A DNA stretch of 64,000 nucleotides from the NCBI RefSeq assembly GCF_013393905.1, contig NZ_CP040272.1, positions 4,894,001 through 4,958,000 on the forward strand, in the 5' to 3' direction. Below are positions 8,956-17,308 of the stretch, piece after piece. Within the stretch, counting starts at the first letter, position 1. Each line of letters opens with the position of its first letter. The stretch comes from Nostoc sp. C052 (GTDB lineage: Bacteria > Cyanobacteriota > Cyanobacteriia > Cyanobacteriales > Nostocaceae). The translations under genes and the position numbers were made by a program. The notes under the pieces are model-generated. The model ran no database searches, was not told the origin of the DNA, and saw nothing but the letters and a program-made list of their open reading frames with translations.

Positions 8956-10851
8956 ATGGATAAAGAGTCTCAAAATCGCTTAAAACACTTTGCTGCTTTA
9001 AAGTCCAAGTACCAAGCAACTAATTATCCCGATTCATCACCCTCTAGTCTTCTTTATCTCATCCTGCGAAAAGTTGACTTAGGAATTCAACTAACTACAC
9101 TAGAAATTGAATGGTTGAGAGAACATGAGCTTGAATTTATATGTCAAGAAGAGCAAGATAAATTAAAGGACTTTGTAAATTTAGGGGTTGAATTCTCAAA
9201 ATTAAAGTCTAAGTACAAAGCTACAAAGCATGGTACTTCCTGGCAATCTAGTCATCTGTATTCTATACTTTGGAAAATTGATTCAGGGAATTTACTTACT
9301 GATTCAGAAGTTCAATGGCTGAGAGAAAATGATTTATCTGAAGCGAAGAAGATTGCTCAAGAAATGAAGAAGATTGCTCAAGAGATGAAGAAGATTGATC
9401 AAGAGAGAAACCGATTTACTCAACTCAAATATAAGTACAAAGCTACTCAATATCAAAACTCATATCTTGATAGTTTCTTGCATCAAATACTAAAAAAGTT
9501 AGAAGTTACAGAACGTTTAAGTGATTCTGAATATAATTGGCTGCTTAATAACCAACTCTTGGAAACAGCAGAAATTTTTAAGCAACAGGAGTCAGTAAAA
9601 GAAGCTCAATTTGCTGATTTAAAAGATAAATACCAAGCGATTAAACATTCAGATTTATCATTATCCAGTCCACTATATCCAATACTGCAAAACATTGACG
9701 CAAAAAATAATTTGAGTGGTTCAGAAATTAACTGGTTAGAACAGCAAGGATTTAGCGAAACAATTGCGATTGCTCAAGAGTTAGAACAAACACGAGAATT
9801 TACTGCCTTGAGAGCTAAGTATAAGGTCACTCATTATGATGATTTATCGCCTAAGAGTCACCTATATAAAGTTCTCAAAAAACTTGATTTCTCACATCAC
9901 TTAGGTGAACAGGATATTAACTTCTTGAGAAAGCGTAAGCTGACTAAGACAATAGAAATTTATCACGATAAATACGCTAGTAATCTCAAGTTAAATATAG
10001 AATCAGGAAAAGCTCTAAATGAATTAGAAATTGAGTGGCTGAAAATTAATGGACGAGAAAATATAATTATTCTCGCCCAACAAAAGCACTTTGCAGCTTT
10101 GAAATCAAAATATGATGTTTTAGCTTATCAAGATAAATCACACACTAGTCTTTTATACACAATTTTGCAAAAACTTGAATTAAAAGAGCGACTTGAACCA
10201 ACAGAGTTTGCTTGGCTACAAGAGACTAAAATTAAAGTGCCTCAACCAACAGCTAATTATTATAGCTGGCAAAAAGAGCCTAAGTATCAAGAGAAGAATT
10301 TAGTCTCTGGTAAAATTTGGATTGCTTACCACACAATTGAAGCAAATTTCTATGAGCAGGAGTTTAAGCGCACTGACAACAAATGGAACTTAGCAAATGC
10401 TAGTAGTCATTGGCGCAAAGCAGATAAACCAGAACAGGCATTGCAACTGACTAACAATTTAGAATTCGACAACATCAAAGAAAATAAACTCAAGTCAGCT
10501 TTGCTAACTAGCAGAGGTGGAGCCTTTCGAGATATTGAAAAATTAGATAAAGCAGAAAATTGCGCTCGTCAAGCTATTGAGTATCAGCCAAAAAGCCATC
10601 ACCCTTACACCTTGATGGGAGCTATTTGTTTTGAACGGCATCAATATTCAGATGGTGAGTATTGGTTTCAAGAAGCAATCAAACGTGGGGCTAATCCTAG
10701 AGATATGGATTCTGAAATCAAGCGAGTAGTGAAAAATGCTAAGGATGAAAATAAGCGTCGGGAAGTAATAGAATATTTACTGAAAAAAGATTCACAACGA
10801 TATGCTTGGGCTAAGTCTTATCTCAAAAAATCGTCAGACAATGGTAAGTAA
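8956..10851 (+). CDS. Repeat-domain protein of unknown function with TPR-like C-terminus
   Basis: A 631-residue, Lys/Glu-rich soluble protein with no family I recognise. It is built of six copies of a domain of about 65 residues, starting near residues 13, 80, 154, 219, 282 and 379; a decayed half-copy lies around 333-372. The consensus is FxxLKxKYxATxYxDxSxxS, then LYxILxKLD, a variable loop, LxxxEIxWL, and a helical linker. A short exact repeat (KKIAQEM twice) lengthens the linker after copy 2. From about 433 the pattern changes: YYSW, then helical TPR-like segments (about 500-580: AENCARQAIEYQPKSHHPYT, then GEYWFQEAIKRGANP). No signal peptide or membrane segment. The following gene starts 27 bases after its stop, suggesting one transcript. 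Scaffold or binding function is inference. Confidence 0.75.
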   Translation: MDKESQNRLKHFAALKSKYQATNYPDSSPSSLLYLILRKVDLGIQLTTLEIEWLREHELEFICQEEQDKLKDFVNLGVEFSKLKSKYKATKHGTSWQSSHLYSILWKIDSGNLLTDSEVQWLRENDLSEAKKIAQEMKKIAQEMKKIDQERNRFTQLKYKYKATQYQNSYLDSFLHQILKKLEVTERLSDSEYNWLLNNQLLETAEIFKQQESVKEAQFADLKDKYQAIKHSDLSLSSPLYPILQNIDAKNNLSGSEINWLEQQGFSETIAIAQELEQTREFTALRAKYKVTHYDDLSPKSHLYKVLKKLDFSHHLGEQDINFLRKRKLTKTIEIYHDKYASNLKLNIESGKALNELEIEWLKINGRENIIILAQQKHFAALKSKYDVLAYQDKSHTSLLYTILQKLELKERLEPTEFAWLQETKIKVPQPTANYYSWQKEPKYQEKNLVSGKIWIAYHTIEANFYEQEFKRTDNKWNLANASSHWRKADKPEQALQLTNNLEFDNIKENKLKSALLTSRGGAFRDIEKLDKAENCARQAIEYQPKSHHPYTLMGAICFERHQYSDGEYWFQEAIKRGANPRDMDSEIKRVVKNAKDENKRREVIEYLLKKDSQRYAWAKSYLKKSSDNGK

Positions 10852-10878
10852 ACTGGTTTGCATCACCAAACTACCAAC

Positions 10879-11760
10879 ATGACCAGATTCATCCATGACC
10901 AATTTGCCAAAGACTACCTCGAACAATTACTCACTCCTTACGGTGAAGTCCAAGTACCTAGACGAGTCGCAGGAGAAGTTAGACAGATTGATGTTTATTT
11001 CATTCCCAAACCACAACCAAGAGACATCCCAGGAACATTCGGATTATTAGGTCAAATTGTAACTACCCCTTCTCTACTTGAACCCTTTCGTAACGCAGCC
11101 TCAGCTACAGAAATTTGCGATTGTCTCTTAAAATTATTAGAGGTGCGTGGCGATTTACAACGACAAGCAAATCGGAATAAAACTCGTATTCTAGAATCTG
11201 ATTTACCAAAGTTATGGATTCTTACCCCTACAGCATCAGCGCAACTCTTATCAGGATTTGGTGCTAACCCAAAAGATGACTACCTGCCTGGAATATACTT
11301 CATGCCAGAATATTTGCGTACCGCGATAGTAACAATTCATCAGTTGCCATCTATCTCAGAAACCTTATGGCTGAGAATCATCGGTAGGGGAAACGTTCAA
11401 AAGCAAGCAATTGACGAACTAGAAGCACTTACTCCTGATAATACTTTCCGAAAAGCAGCGTTAGAATTGCTGTACAACTTGCAACAAAACTTACAAGTCA
11501 CTCAAAATAAAGACGAGGAAGATAGGGAATTACTTATGCGATTAGCACCACTTTACCAACAAGACCGCGAACAGGCTAAACAACAAGGAATTCAGCAGGG
11601 AGAACGCTTAGTGGTAGAAAACTTGCTCAAAGTTCGGTTTGGTGAAATAGATAATGAGCTTCAAGCAATTATTGAACCTTTATTATTGTTACCGCCAGAA
11701 GAGTTTACGCCTTTACTGTTGCAGTTGTCTCGTGAAGAATTAATTCATCGGTTTTGCTAG
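10879..11760 (+). CDS. DUF4351/Rpn-like family protein
   Basis: A protein of about 293 residues from ATG 10879; a TTG at 10858 would add seven residues, but the ATG gives the better family start MTRFIHDQFAKDYLEQLLTP. The N-terminal half resembles the nuclease-like part of cyanobacterial Rpn/DUF4351 proteins (RRVAGEVRQIDVYFIPKP), with a possible degenerate PD-(D/E)XK core. The C-terminus QQGIQQGERLVVENLLKVRF then GEIDNELQAIIEPLLLLPPE is the DUF4351-like tail. These genes are often multicopy and sometimes labelled flagellar assembly protein H, a misnomer in organisms without flagella. It is probably cotranscribed with the repeat-domain gene upstream. Activity is unproved. Confidence 0.7.
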   Translation: MTRFIHDQFAKDYLEQLLTPYGEVQVPRRVAGEVRQIDVYFIPKPQPRDIPGTFGLLGQIVTTPSLLEPFRNAASATEICDCLLKLLEVRGDLQRQANRNKTRILESDLPKLWILTPTASAQLLSGFGANPKDDYLPGIYFMPEYLRTAIVTIHQLPSISETLWLRIIGRGNVQKQAIDELEALTPDNTFRKAALELLYNLQQNLQVTQNKDEEDRELLMRLAPLYQQDREQAKQQGIQQGERLVVENLLKVRFGEIDNELQAIIEPLLLLPPEEFTPLLLQLSREELIHRFC

Positions 11761-11795
11761 TGTTTATCACATATCCTTAAATGAGTTTTTATTTT

Positions 11796-11895
11796 GTCAT
11801 GCTAATTGCATTTATAATCGGTCTTTTTTGATGCTTAATATAGATAAATTACAATTTTCACCGATTATTCTTGCTAAGACCGTGATACATTTTTA
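11796..11895 (+). pseudogene. Relic of a second SemiSWEET gene
   Basis: About 100 bases resemble the middle of the intact SemiSWEET gene that starts at 12047 (its bases 12155-12262). Shared words in order are GCTAATT-CATT, GGT-TCTTTTT, TTAAT and ACCGATTATTCTTGC, then CGT-A-CAT-TTTTA. The frame is broken by stops and small gaps, and no start codon remains. It ends in a terminator hairpin. I infer a former tandem duplicate of which only this piece survives. Confidence 0.65.
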
Positions 11896-11927
11896 GATTC
11901 CCGACTGATTAAATAAGTCGGGAATCT
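11895..11927 (+). terminator. Terminator hairpin upstream of SemiSWEET
   Basis: AGATTCCCGACT (11895-11906) pairs perfectly with AGTCGGGAATCT (11916-11927) around a 9-base loop, followed by TTGTTGTT. It probably ends transcription of the gene at 10879 or of the lost SemiSWEET copy. Confidence 0.65.
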
Positions 11928-12046
11928 TGTTGTTAAGCTGTTGTAGCGATCGCTCAACAGTGTAAAATGTCTCATGTAGAGTTGGATTAAGCAGATAAGG
12001 GCGATCGCTGATGTATGATATGGCAACTTAATATGAATAATTAAAC

Positions 12047-12301
12047 ATGGATTTTCTGACAATTCTAGGATTAGCTGCCGCAACAATAACCACAATCTCT
12101 TTTTTGCCACAGATGTTTAAAACTTGGCAAACAAAATCAGCAAAAGATGTTTCTTTAGTGACGCTAATTACATTCATAACTGGTATCTTTTTGTGGTTAA
12201 TTTATGGAATTTATCTACAATCTTTACCGATTATTCTTGCCAACAGCGTAACATTGGTTTTTAACTTAATTATTCTATGGCTTAAAATTAAATATAGATA
12301 A
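12047..12301 (+). CDS. SemiSWEET family sugar transporter
   Basis: An 84-residue protein with three transmembrane helices (about residues 3-23, 37-57, 61-80) and the PQ-loop signature SFLPQMFKTWQTKSAKDVSL in and after helix 1. SemiSWEETs are half-size relatives of eukaryotic SWEETs; two subunits form a channel-like sugar carrier in the cytoplasmic membrane. The length matches the family. The radical SAM gene follows after 21 bases. A relic of a similar gene lies just upstream (11796-11895). The substrate cannot be read from the sequence. Confidence 0.88.
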   Translation: MDFLTILGLAAATITTISFLPQMFKTWQTKSAKDVSLVTLITFITGIFLWLIYGIYLQSLPIILANSVTLVFNLIILWLKIKYR

Positions 12302-12322
12302 ACTTGCATCTAATAAATACCT

Positions 12323-13969
12323 GTGACATCATCTGTATTTGACTCTGAACGCCTTCTATTTAAACCCACCACCCCAGATATCAACGCAATTCCCATAATC
12401 TTCGCCTTTCCCAACGAGTACAGCGTAGGTATAACTAGTCTCGGCTATCAGGTGGTGTGGGCTACTTTTGCAATGCGTGATGATGTGCAGGTGAGTCGCC
12501 TGTTTACCGATATTCACGAACAAATCCCTAGAAAGCCGGAAATTGTGGGATTTTCGATTTCGTGGGAACTGGATTATGTGAATATTCTAAATTTGCTGGA
12601 ATCTTTAGAAATTCCTATTCGAGGAACCTCCCGTGATGATTCTCATCCGATAATTTTTGGTGGTGGCCCAGTTCTTACTGCTAACCCCGAACCTTTTGCA
12701 GATTTTTTTGATGTCATTTTACTGGGGGATGGCGAAATCTTGTTAGGGAATTTTATTGAGGCTTATAAAGAAGTCAGAAATGCCTCAAGACAAACTCAAC
12801 TAAAAAGACTTGCACAAATACCAGGAATTTATGTACCCAGTTTATATGAGGTGGAATATCACACAAGAGATGGTGAAGTAAAGTCAATTAAACCAATTTT
12901 TCCTGAAATTCCCGCAGTGGTGCAAAAGCAAACTTACAGAGGAAATACCCTATCGGCATCGACTGTAGTCACTGAAAAAGCCGCATGGGAAAATATTTAC
13001 ATGGTGGAAGTGGTGAGAAGTTGTCCAGAAATGTGCCGCTTTTGTTTGGCGAGTTATCTCACACTGCCTTTTAGAACAGCGAGTCTGGAAGATTCATTAA
13101 TTCCAGCGATCGCCAAAGGTTTAGAAGTCACAAATCGGCTAGGATTATTAGGGGCTTCAGTTACTCAACATCCAGAGTTTGAGGCGTTGCTAGATTATAT
13201 TAGTCAGCCAAAATATGATGATGTCCGTCTCAGTATTGCCTCAGTGCGAACTAATACTGTAACAGTCCAGTTAGCAGAAACTTTGACGAAACGAGACACG
13301 CGATCGCTTACCATTGCTGTAGAGAGTGGTTCTGAAAAAATCCGGCAAATCGTCAACAAAAAGCTGCATAACGATGAAATTATACAAGCAGCCATAAATG
13401 CCAAAGCTGGCGGATTAAAAAGCTTGAAACTCTACGGAATGGCAGGAATTCCTGGTGAAGAAGCAGAAGATTTAGAGCAAACCGTGGCGATGATGCGTAA
13501 TATCAAAAAAGCTGCGCCGGGATTGCGCTTAACATACGGATGCAGCACCTTTGTACCTAAAGCACACACACCCTTTCAATGGTTTGGGGTAAATCGCCAA
13601 GCCGAAAAGCGGTTGCAGTTTTTGCAAAAACAGCTAAAACCACAGGGGATAGAATTTCGCCCAGAAAGCTATAATTGGTCGATTATACAGGCTTTGTTAT
13701 CGAGAGGCGATCGCAGACTCTCCCAACTTCTTGAACTTACTCGTGACTTTGGCGATTCCTTGGGTAGCTACAAACGTGCTTTCAAGCAACTCAAAGGACA
13801 AATCCCCGATTTAGATTTCTATGTCCACGCCGAATGGTCAACAGAACAAGTATTACCCTGGAGCCACTTGCAAGGGCCTCTGCCACAGTCTACACTACTA
13901 AAGCATTTGGCTGATGCTAAAAGTTATATCAATCCATCTCCAAAACAATTACAGCCATTGACTTTATAG
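12323..13969 (+). CDS. B12-binding-domain radical SAM protein
   Basis: A 548-residue protein. The N-terminal 200 residues fit a cobalamin-binding-like Rossmann domain (FAFPNEYSVGITSLGYQVVW, then FGGGPVLTANPEPFADFFD and LLGDGE). The radical SAM domain has the cluster motif CPEMCRFC with Cys234, Cys238 and Cys241. Further elements are VESGSEKIRQIVNKKL and KLYGMAGIPGEEAEDLEQTV, ending around STFVPKAHTPFQW. This is the layout of the TIGR03960/YgiQ-like group; the substrate is unknown. The start is GTG at 12323, 21 bases after the SemiSWEET stop. A small Cys-rich protein gene follows after 11 bases and may be cotranscribed. Confidence 0.85.
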   Translation: MTSSVFDSERLLFKPTTPDINAIPIIFAFPNEYSVGITSLGYQVVWATFAMRDDVQVSRLFTDIHEQIPRKPEIVGFSISWELDYVNILNLLESLEIPIRGTSRDDSHPIIFGGGPVLTANPEPFADFFDVILLGDGEILLGNFIEAYKEVRNASRQTQLKRLAQIPGIYVPSLYEVEYHTRDGEVKSIKPIFPEIPAVVQKQTYRGNTLSASTVVTEKAAWENIYMVEVVRSCPEMCRFCLASYLTLPFRTASLEDSLIPAIAKGLEVTNRLGLLGASVTQHPEFEALLDYISQPKYDDVRLSIASVRTNTVTVQLAETLTKRDTRSLTIAVESGSEKIRQIVNKKLHNDEIIQAAINAKAGGLKSLKLYGMAGIPGEEAEDLEQTVAMMRNIKKAAPGLRLTYGCSTFVPKAHTPFQWFGVNRQAEKRLQFLQKQLKPQGIEFRPESYNWSIIQALLSRGDRRLSQLLELTRDFGDSLGSYKRAFKQLKGQIPDLDFYVHAEWSTEQVLPWSHLQGPLPQSTLLKHLADAKSYINPSPKQLQPLTL

Positions 13970-13980
13970 CTGAAAACTTG

Positions 13981-14169
13981 ATGCAAAACACAGCTGAGTA
14001 TTACTGCGCCTATTGCGGCGAACCGAACTTAACTTTTATTGATTTGAGTGCTGGAGGACAGCAATCTTACGTTGAAGATTGTCAAGTTTGTTGTAACCCA
14101 AATATTTTGTATGTGCGGGTTGATGAAGATACCCTAGATATCGAAATTGATACCGAATCCGAAAGTTGA
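13981..14169 (+). CDS. CPXCG-like cysteine-rich small protein
   Basis: A 62-residue acidic protein with two Cys pairs, YYCAYCGEPN near the N-terminus and DCQVCCNPN near residue 35, forming a probable zinc knuckle. The tail is very acidic (DEDTLDIEIDTESES). This matches the CPXCG motif-containing cysteine-rich family, found in many bacteria and of unknown function. I chose ATG 13981; a TTG immediately before it adds one residue. It sits between the radical SAM gene and an SRPBCC protein with short gaps (11 and 19 bases), so the three are probably one operon. Confidence 0.8.
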   Translation: MQNTAEYYCAYCGEPNLTFIDLSAGGQQSYVEDCQVCCNPNILYVRVDEDTLDIEIDTESES

Positions 14170-14188
14170 ATTTTAGGTTTTTCTTTCC

Positions 14189-14638
14189 ATGCTGCACTTT
14201 AAACATTCCTCAGTAATTAATGCCACACCAGAAGTAGTTTGGAAATTTCACGAAAGGCCAGATATTTTACAAATGTTAAATCCACCTTGGCAGCCAGTCC
14301 AAATAGTTCGTCGTGAGGGGGGTCTAAATGTGGGTGCTATCACCGAATTTCGCTTGTTTCTCGGCCCATTACCCTTAACTTGGTTAGCGCGTCATACTGA
14401 ATGTGAAAAATATCGTCTGTTTACCGACGAACAAATATCTGGCCCTTTCGAGTATTGGGTACATCGACATGAATTTGAACCGGAAAATGGCAAAACTAGA
14501 CTAACTGATGCTATCTCCTTCTCTATGCCTGGTGGAGGAACAGTTGAATTTATCAGTGGTTGGCTAGTGCAAGCGCAATTAGAAGCAATGTTTCGCTATC
14601 GGCACTACGTAACTAAACGTGAGTGTGAGTCATATTAA
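14189..14638 (+). CDS. SRPBCC family protein (cyclase/dehydrase-like)
   Basis: A 149-residue protein with the helix-grip pattern of the START/SRPBCC superfamily. It begins FKHSSVINATPEVVWKFHER, continues with strand-rich segments (GAITEFRLFLGPLPLTWLAR, then FEYWVHRHEFEP and GKTRLTDAISFSMPGG) and ends in a long helix. Such proteins bind hydrophobic ligands; the ligand here is unknown. It is the last gene of the probable operon with the radical SAM and CPXCG genes. Confidence 0.8.
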   Translation: MLHFKHSSVINATPEVVWKFHERPDILQMLNPPWQPVQIVRREGGLNVGAITEFRLFLGPLPLTWLARHTECEKYRLFTDEQISGPFEYWVHRHEFEPENGKTRLTDAISFSMPGGGTVEFISGWLVQAQLEAMFRYRHYVTKRECESY

Positions 14639-15293
14639 AGTAATTGTCATTCATTCGTCCAGAATCATTATCTTATAGTAAGTGGCTCCAGCACATTAGC
14701 TTATTAGGAGCCATACTATAAGTTTGAAAAATACTATTATTTGCTCTTTTTTAGTTTGGGCAATAACACTCAGGAGATATTCTAACTTTCGTTAGATTTT
14801 TTTGGCATTTGAAATAAAATTTTGCTAATTTCAAAGTATTTTCTTAAAATCTTGCAAATCCATTCTTTAGAGGTTGTTTGAAAAGTCTAATTTATTACTC
14901 ACCGGGCGACTTCCAGTCGCCTAATACTTTTCAAATATTTTCTTAGACTTGTTTACGCTTTGATACCATAGATAGCTAATTATTTTACCATCTTTTCCCC
15001 AAGCTTCATCTGCTTAAAAAGCCCCCTATTAAAAACACTAGTTTTTATAATCACCAATGGTATCAGTACTATGACTTATGTAATCCAACCACCATACCAA
15101 AAACAGTTGTTGGTATGGCGGTTGAATGTGTAATAATAGTTAAAGTATCTTAATATTTCTAAACATCTTAAAGTGTTGGCACTATCCAATGCAAAACACT
15201 GACCACTAATAGAGTTTTCTGGCTGGTGGTTAGTGCTTTTTGTGGTGACTATATTTTAGGAATTTTTACCTGAATACTAGGCGGAGTGAAAGC
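14639..15293. other. Spacer with several hairpins before crtW
   Basis: No coding frame is convincing in these 655 bases. Three inverted repeats stand out. GGCGACTTCCAGTCGCC lies near 14905. A 14-bp stem with one mismatch, CAACCACCATACCA (15086-15099) with TGGTATGGCGGTTG (15111-15124), is next. A weaker one, CACTGACCAC with CTGGTGGTTAGTG, spans about 15188-15236 and is followed by CTTTTTGTGG. The last two lie in the likely 5' region of crtW and could be terminators or a leader structure. Confidence 0.5.
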
Positions 15294-16055
15294 GTGATTC
15301 AATTAGAACAACCACCCAGTCATCAAACAAAACTGACTCCAGTAGTGAAAAGTAAATCTCAGTTTAAAGGACTTTTCATTGCTATTGTCATTGTTAGTGC
15401 ATGGGTTATTAGCTTGAGTTTATTACTTCCCCTTGACATCTCCAAGTTAAAACTTTGGATGCTATTGCCTAGCATAGCTTGGCAAACATTTTTATATACG
15501 GGATTATTTATTACATCTCATGATGCTATGCATGGGATAGTGTTTCCTCAAAACAGCAAAATTAATCATCTTATTGGGACATTAACCCTATCTCTTTATG
15601 GTCTTTTACCATATAAAAAATTATTAAAAAAGCATTGGTTACACCACCACAATCCAGCAACTCAAATAGATCCAGATTTTCATAATGGTAAATACAAAAA
15701 CTTCTTTGCTTGGTATTTACATTTTATGAAAGGTTACTGGAGTTGGGGACAAATAATTGCTCTAAGCATTATTTATAACTTTGCAAAATATATACTCCAT
15801 ATACCCAGTGATAATTTAAATTACTTTTGGGTATTTCCTTCGCTTTTAAGTTCATTCCAATTATTTTATTTTGGTACTTTCCTCCCACATAGCGAACCAA
15901 CGGGGGGCTATATTCAGCCTCATTGTGCCCAGACAATTAGCCGTCCAATTTGGTGGTCATTTATCACATGCTATCATTTCGGCTATCACGAGGAACATCA
16001 CGAATATCCTCATGTTCCTTGGTGGCAGTTACCAGAAATTTACAAAGCAAAATAG
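15294..16055 (+). CDS. crtW: Beta-carotene ketolase CrtW
   Basis: A 253-residue membrane di-iron enzyme of the fatty-acid-desaturase-like family that adds keto groups at C4/C4' of beta-ionone rings, giving echinenone or canthaxanthin. The three histidine clusters are present: HDAMH (76-80), HWLHHHNP (114-121) and HFGYHEEHHEYPH (228-240), with LPHSEPTGGY before the last. Length and motifs match Nostoc CrtW proteins. The start is GTG with GGCGGAG about 7 bases upstream. A 655-base hairpin-rich spacer precedes it and cofG follows 103 bases later. CrtO-type ketolases are longer and unrelated, so CrtW is favoured. Confidence 0.92.
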   Translation: MIQLEQPPSHQTKLTPVVKSKSQFKGLFIAIVIVSAWVISLSLLLPLDISKLKLWMLLPSIAWQTFLYTGLFITSHDAMHGIVFPQNSKINHLIGTLTLSLYGLLPYKKLLKKHWLHHHNPATQIDPDFHNGKYKNFFAWYLHFMKGYWSWGQIIALSIIYNFAKYILHIPSDNLNYFWVFPSLLSSFQLFYFGTFLPHSEPTGGYIQPHCAQTISRPIWWSFITCYHFGYHEEHHEYPHVPWWQLPEIYKAK

Positions 16056-16158
16056 TTCTTGTTTTTCTAATAAATAAATGGGCATGAATAAATAATTAAA
16101 GGTTTCAGCCCTTAAAATAAGTCTGGGGCTGCTTACTAAGAGCAAATTTATTCTGCTT

Positions 16159-17139
16159 ATGCCAATTAATAATTCTCGTCTTGTCACTTATAGCCCTGCT
16201 TATACAATCGTTCCTACTTACGAGTGCTTTAATCGGTGTAGTTACTGCAATTTTCGCAGCGAACCAGGTAAAAGTCCCTGGATGAGTCTTTCAGATGCAG
16301 AAAGTATTTTAAAACCACTTCAAAACGAAAAAGTCTGCGAAATTCTCATACTGAGCGGTGAAGTACATCCCCATTCGCCAAAGCGTCAGGCGTGGTTTGA
16401 GCGGATTTATGATTTGTGTGAATTAGCGCTTTCAATGGGATTTTTACCTCATACAAACGCGGGCCCACTGAGTTTTGAAGAAATGCAAAAGCTCAAGCAT
16501 GTGAATGTTTCGATGGGGCTGATGTTGGAACAGTTAACGCCAACATTGTTAAATAGTGTACATCGGCACGCACCGAGTAAATTACCAGAAGTTCGTTTAC
16601 AGCAATTGCAATGGGCGGGAGAGTTGCAGATTCCCTTTACAACTGGGTTACTGTTGGGAATTGGGGAAACTTTAGATGATTGCTGGGAAACATTAACAGC
16701 TATATCTCAATTACATCAACGTTATCACCACATTCAAGAAGTTATTCTGCAACCTCATAGTCCAGGATATCAGCAAACTTTTGATGCACCACCTTTTGAC
16801 CCTCATCAGTTACCAGAAGTAATTTTTAAGGCGCGTCAGATTTTACCGCCAGATATTACGATTCAAATTCCGCCCAATTTAGTTAAAGATGACCGATGGT
16901 TACTCGCTTGTATAGAAGCTGGTGCGCGAGATTTGGGCGGAATTGGGCCAAAAGATGAGGTGAATCCCGATTATCCTCATGTTCAGGAACAGGTATTAAG
17001 AAAAATTTTACAACCTGCGGGGTGGGAATTGATGCCGCGTTTACCGATTTATCCGCAATTTGATAGCTGGTTGTCGGGAGAATTACAAACAGCGGTGAAA
17101 CGCTGGCGCAAGACTCTAACCCCAATTTCTCTTTTGTAA
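16159..17139 (+). CDS. cofG: 7,8-didemethyl-8-hydroxy-5-deazariboflavin synthase subunit CofG
   Basis: A 326-residue radical SAM enzyme. The cluster motif is C23-x3-C27-x2-C30 (YECFNRCSYCNFR). Other family markers are ILSGEVHPHSPKR, VNVSMGLMLEQLTPTLL, the GLLLGIGET motif and the C-terminal DLGGIGPKDEVNPDYPH. With CofH it makes the deazaflavin F0; in cyanobacteria F0 serves as antenna chromophore of DNA photolyase and F420 is usually absent. cofH is not in this window. The gene follows crtW on the same strand with a 103-base gap; cotranscription is possible but unproved. Confidence 0.93.
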   Translation: MPINNSRLVTYSPAYTIVPTYECFNRCSYCNFRSEPGKSPWMSLSDAESILKPLQNEKVCEILILSGEVHPHSPKRQAWFERIYDLCELALSMGFLPHTNAGPLSFEEMQKLKHVNVSMGLMLEQLTPTLLNSVHRHAPSKLPEVRLQQLQWAGELQIPFTTGLLLGIGETLDDCWETLTAISQLHQRYHHIQEVILQPHSPGYQQTFDAPPFDPHQLPEVIFKARQILPPDITIQIPPNLVKDDRWLLACIEAGARDLGGIGPKDEVNPDYPHVQEQVLRKILQPAGWELMPRLPIYPQFDSWLSGELQTAVKRWRKTLTPISLL

Positions 17140-17185
17140 GAACAAGAAAGTATAGATTTTCCCATCTCGTAGTAGTTTTTTGCTG

Positions 17186-17269
17186 ACGAGTATTTGAACT
17201 GGATGAATCCACCTCTGAACTCCGTTAACGAGTATTTGAACTGGATTCATCTACCTGAGTTCTGTATAA
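17186..17269 (+). repeat. Two tandem 42-bp direct repeats before an ATPase gene
   Basis: The unit begins ACGAGTATTTGAACTGGAT, identical in both copies (17186 and 17228). The remainder diverges (GAATCCACCTCTGAAC against TCATCTACCTGAGTTC). The pair ends 40 bases before the ATG of the ATPase at 17309, in the promoter position, so it could be a duplicated regulator site or a simple tandem duplication. Confidence 0.6.
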
Positions 17270-17308
17270 TCTCGATTATTATGAGCATCGTTGCTATATT
17301 TTTTACCT

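Noticed and set aside
11874..12110. 78-codon minus-strand frame overlapping the SemiSWEET start
   Set aside because: Overlaps a terminator hairpin and a real gene in antisense; composition is not protein-like.
16883..17212. 109-codon minus-strand frame over the 3' end of cofG
   Set aside because: Lies opposite conserved cofG coding sequence and the direct repeat; no protein-like pattern.
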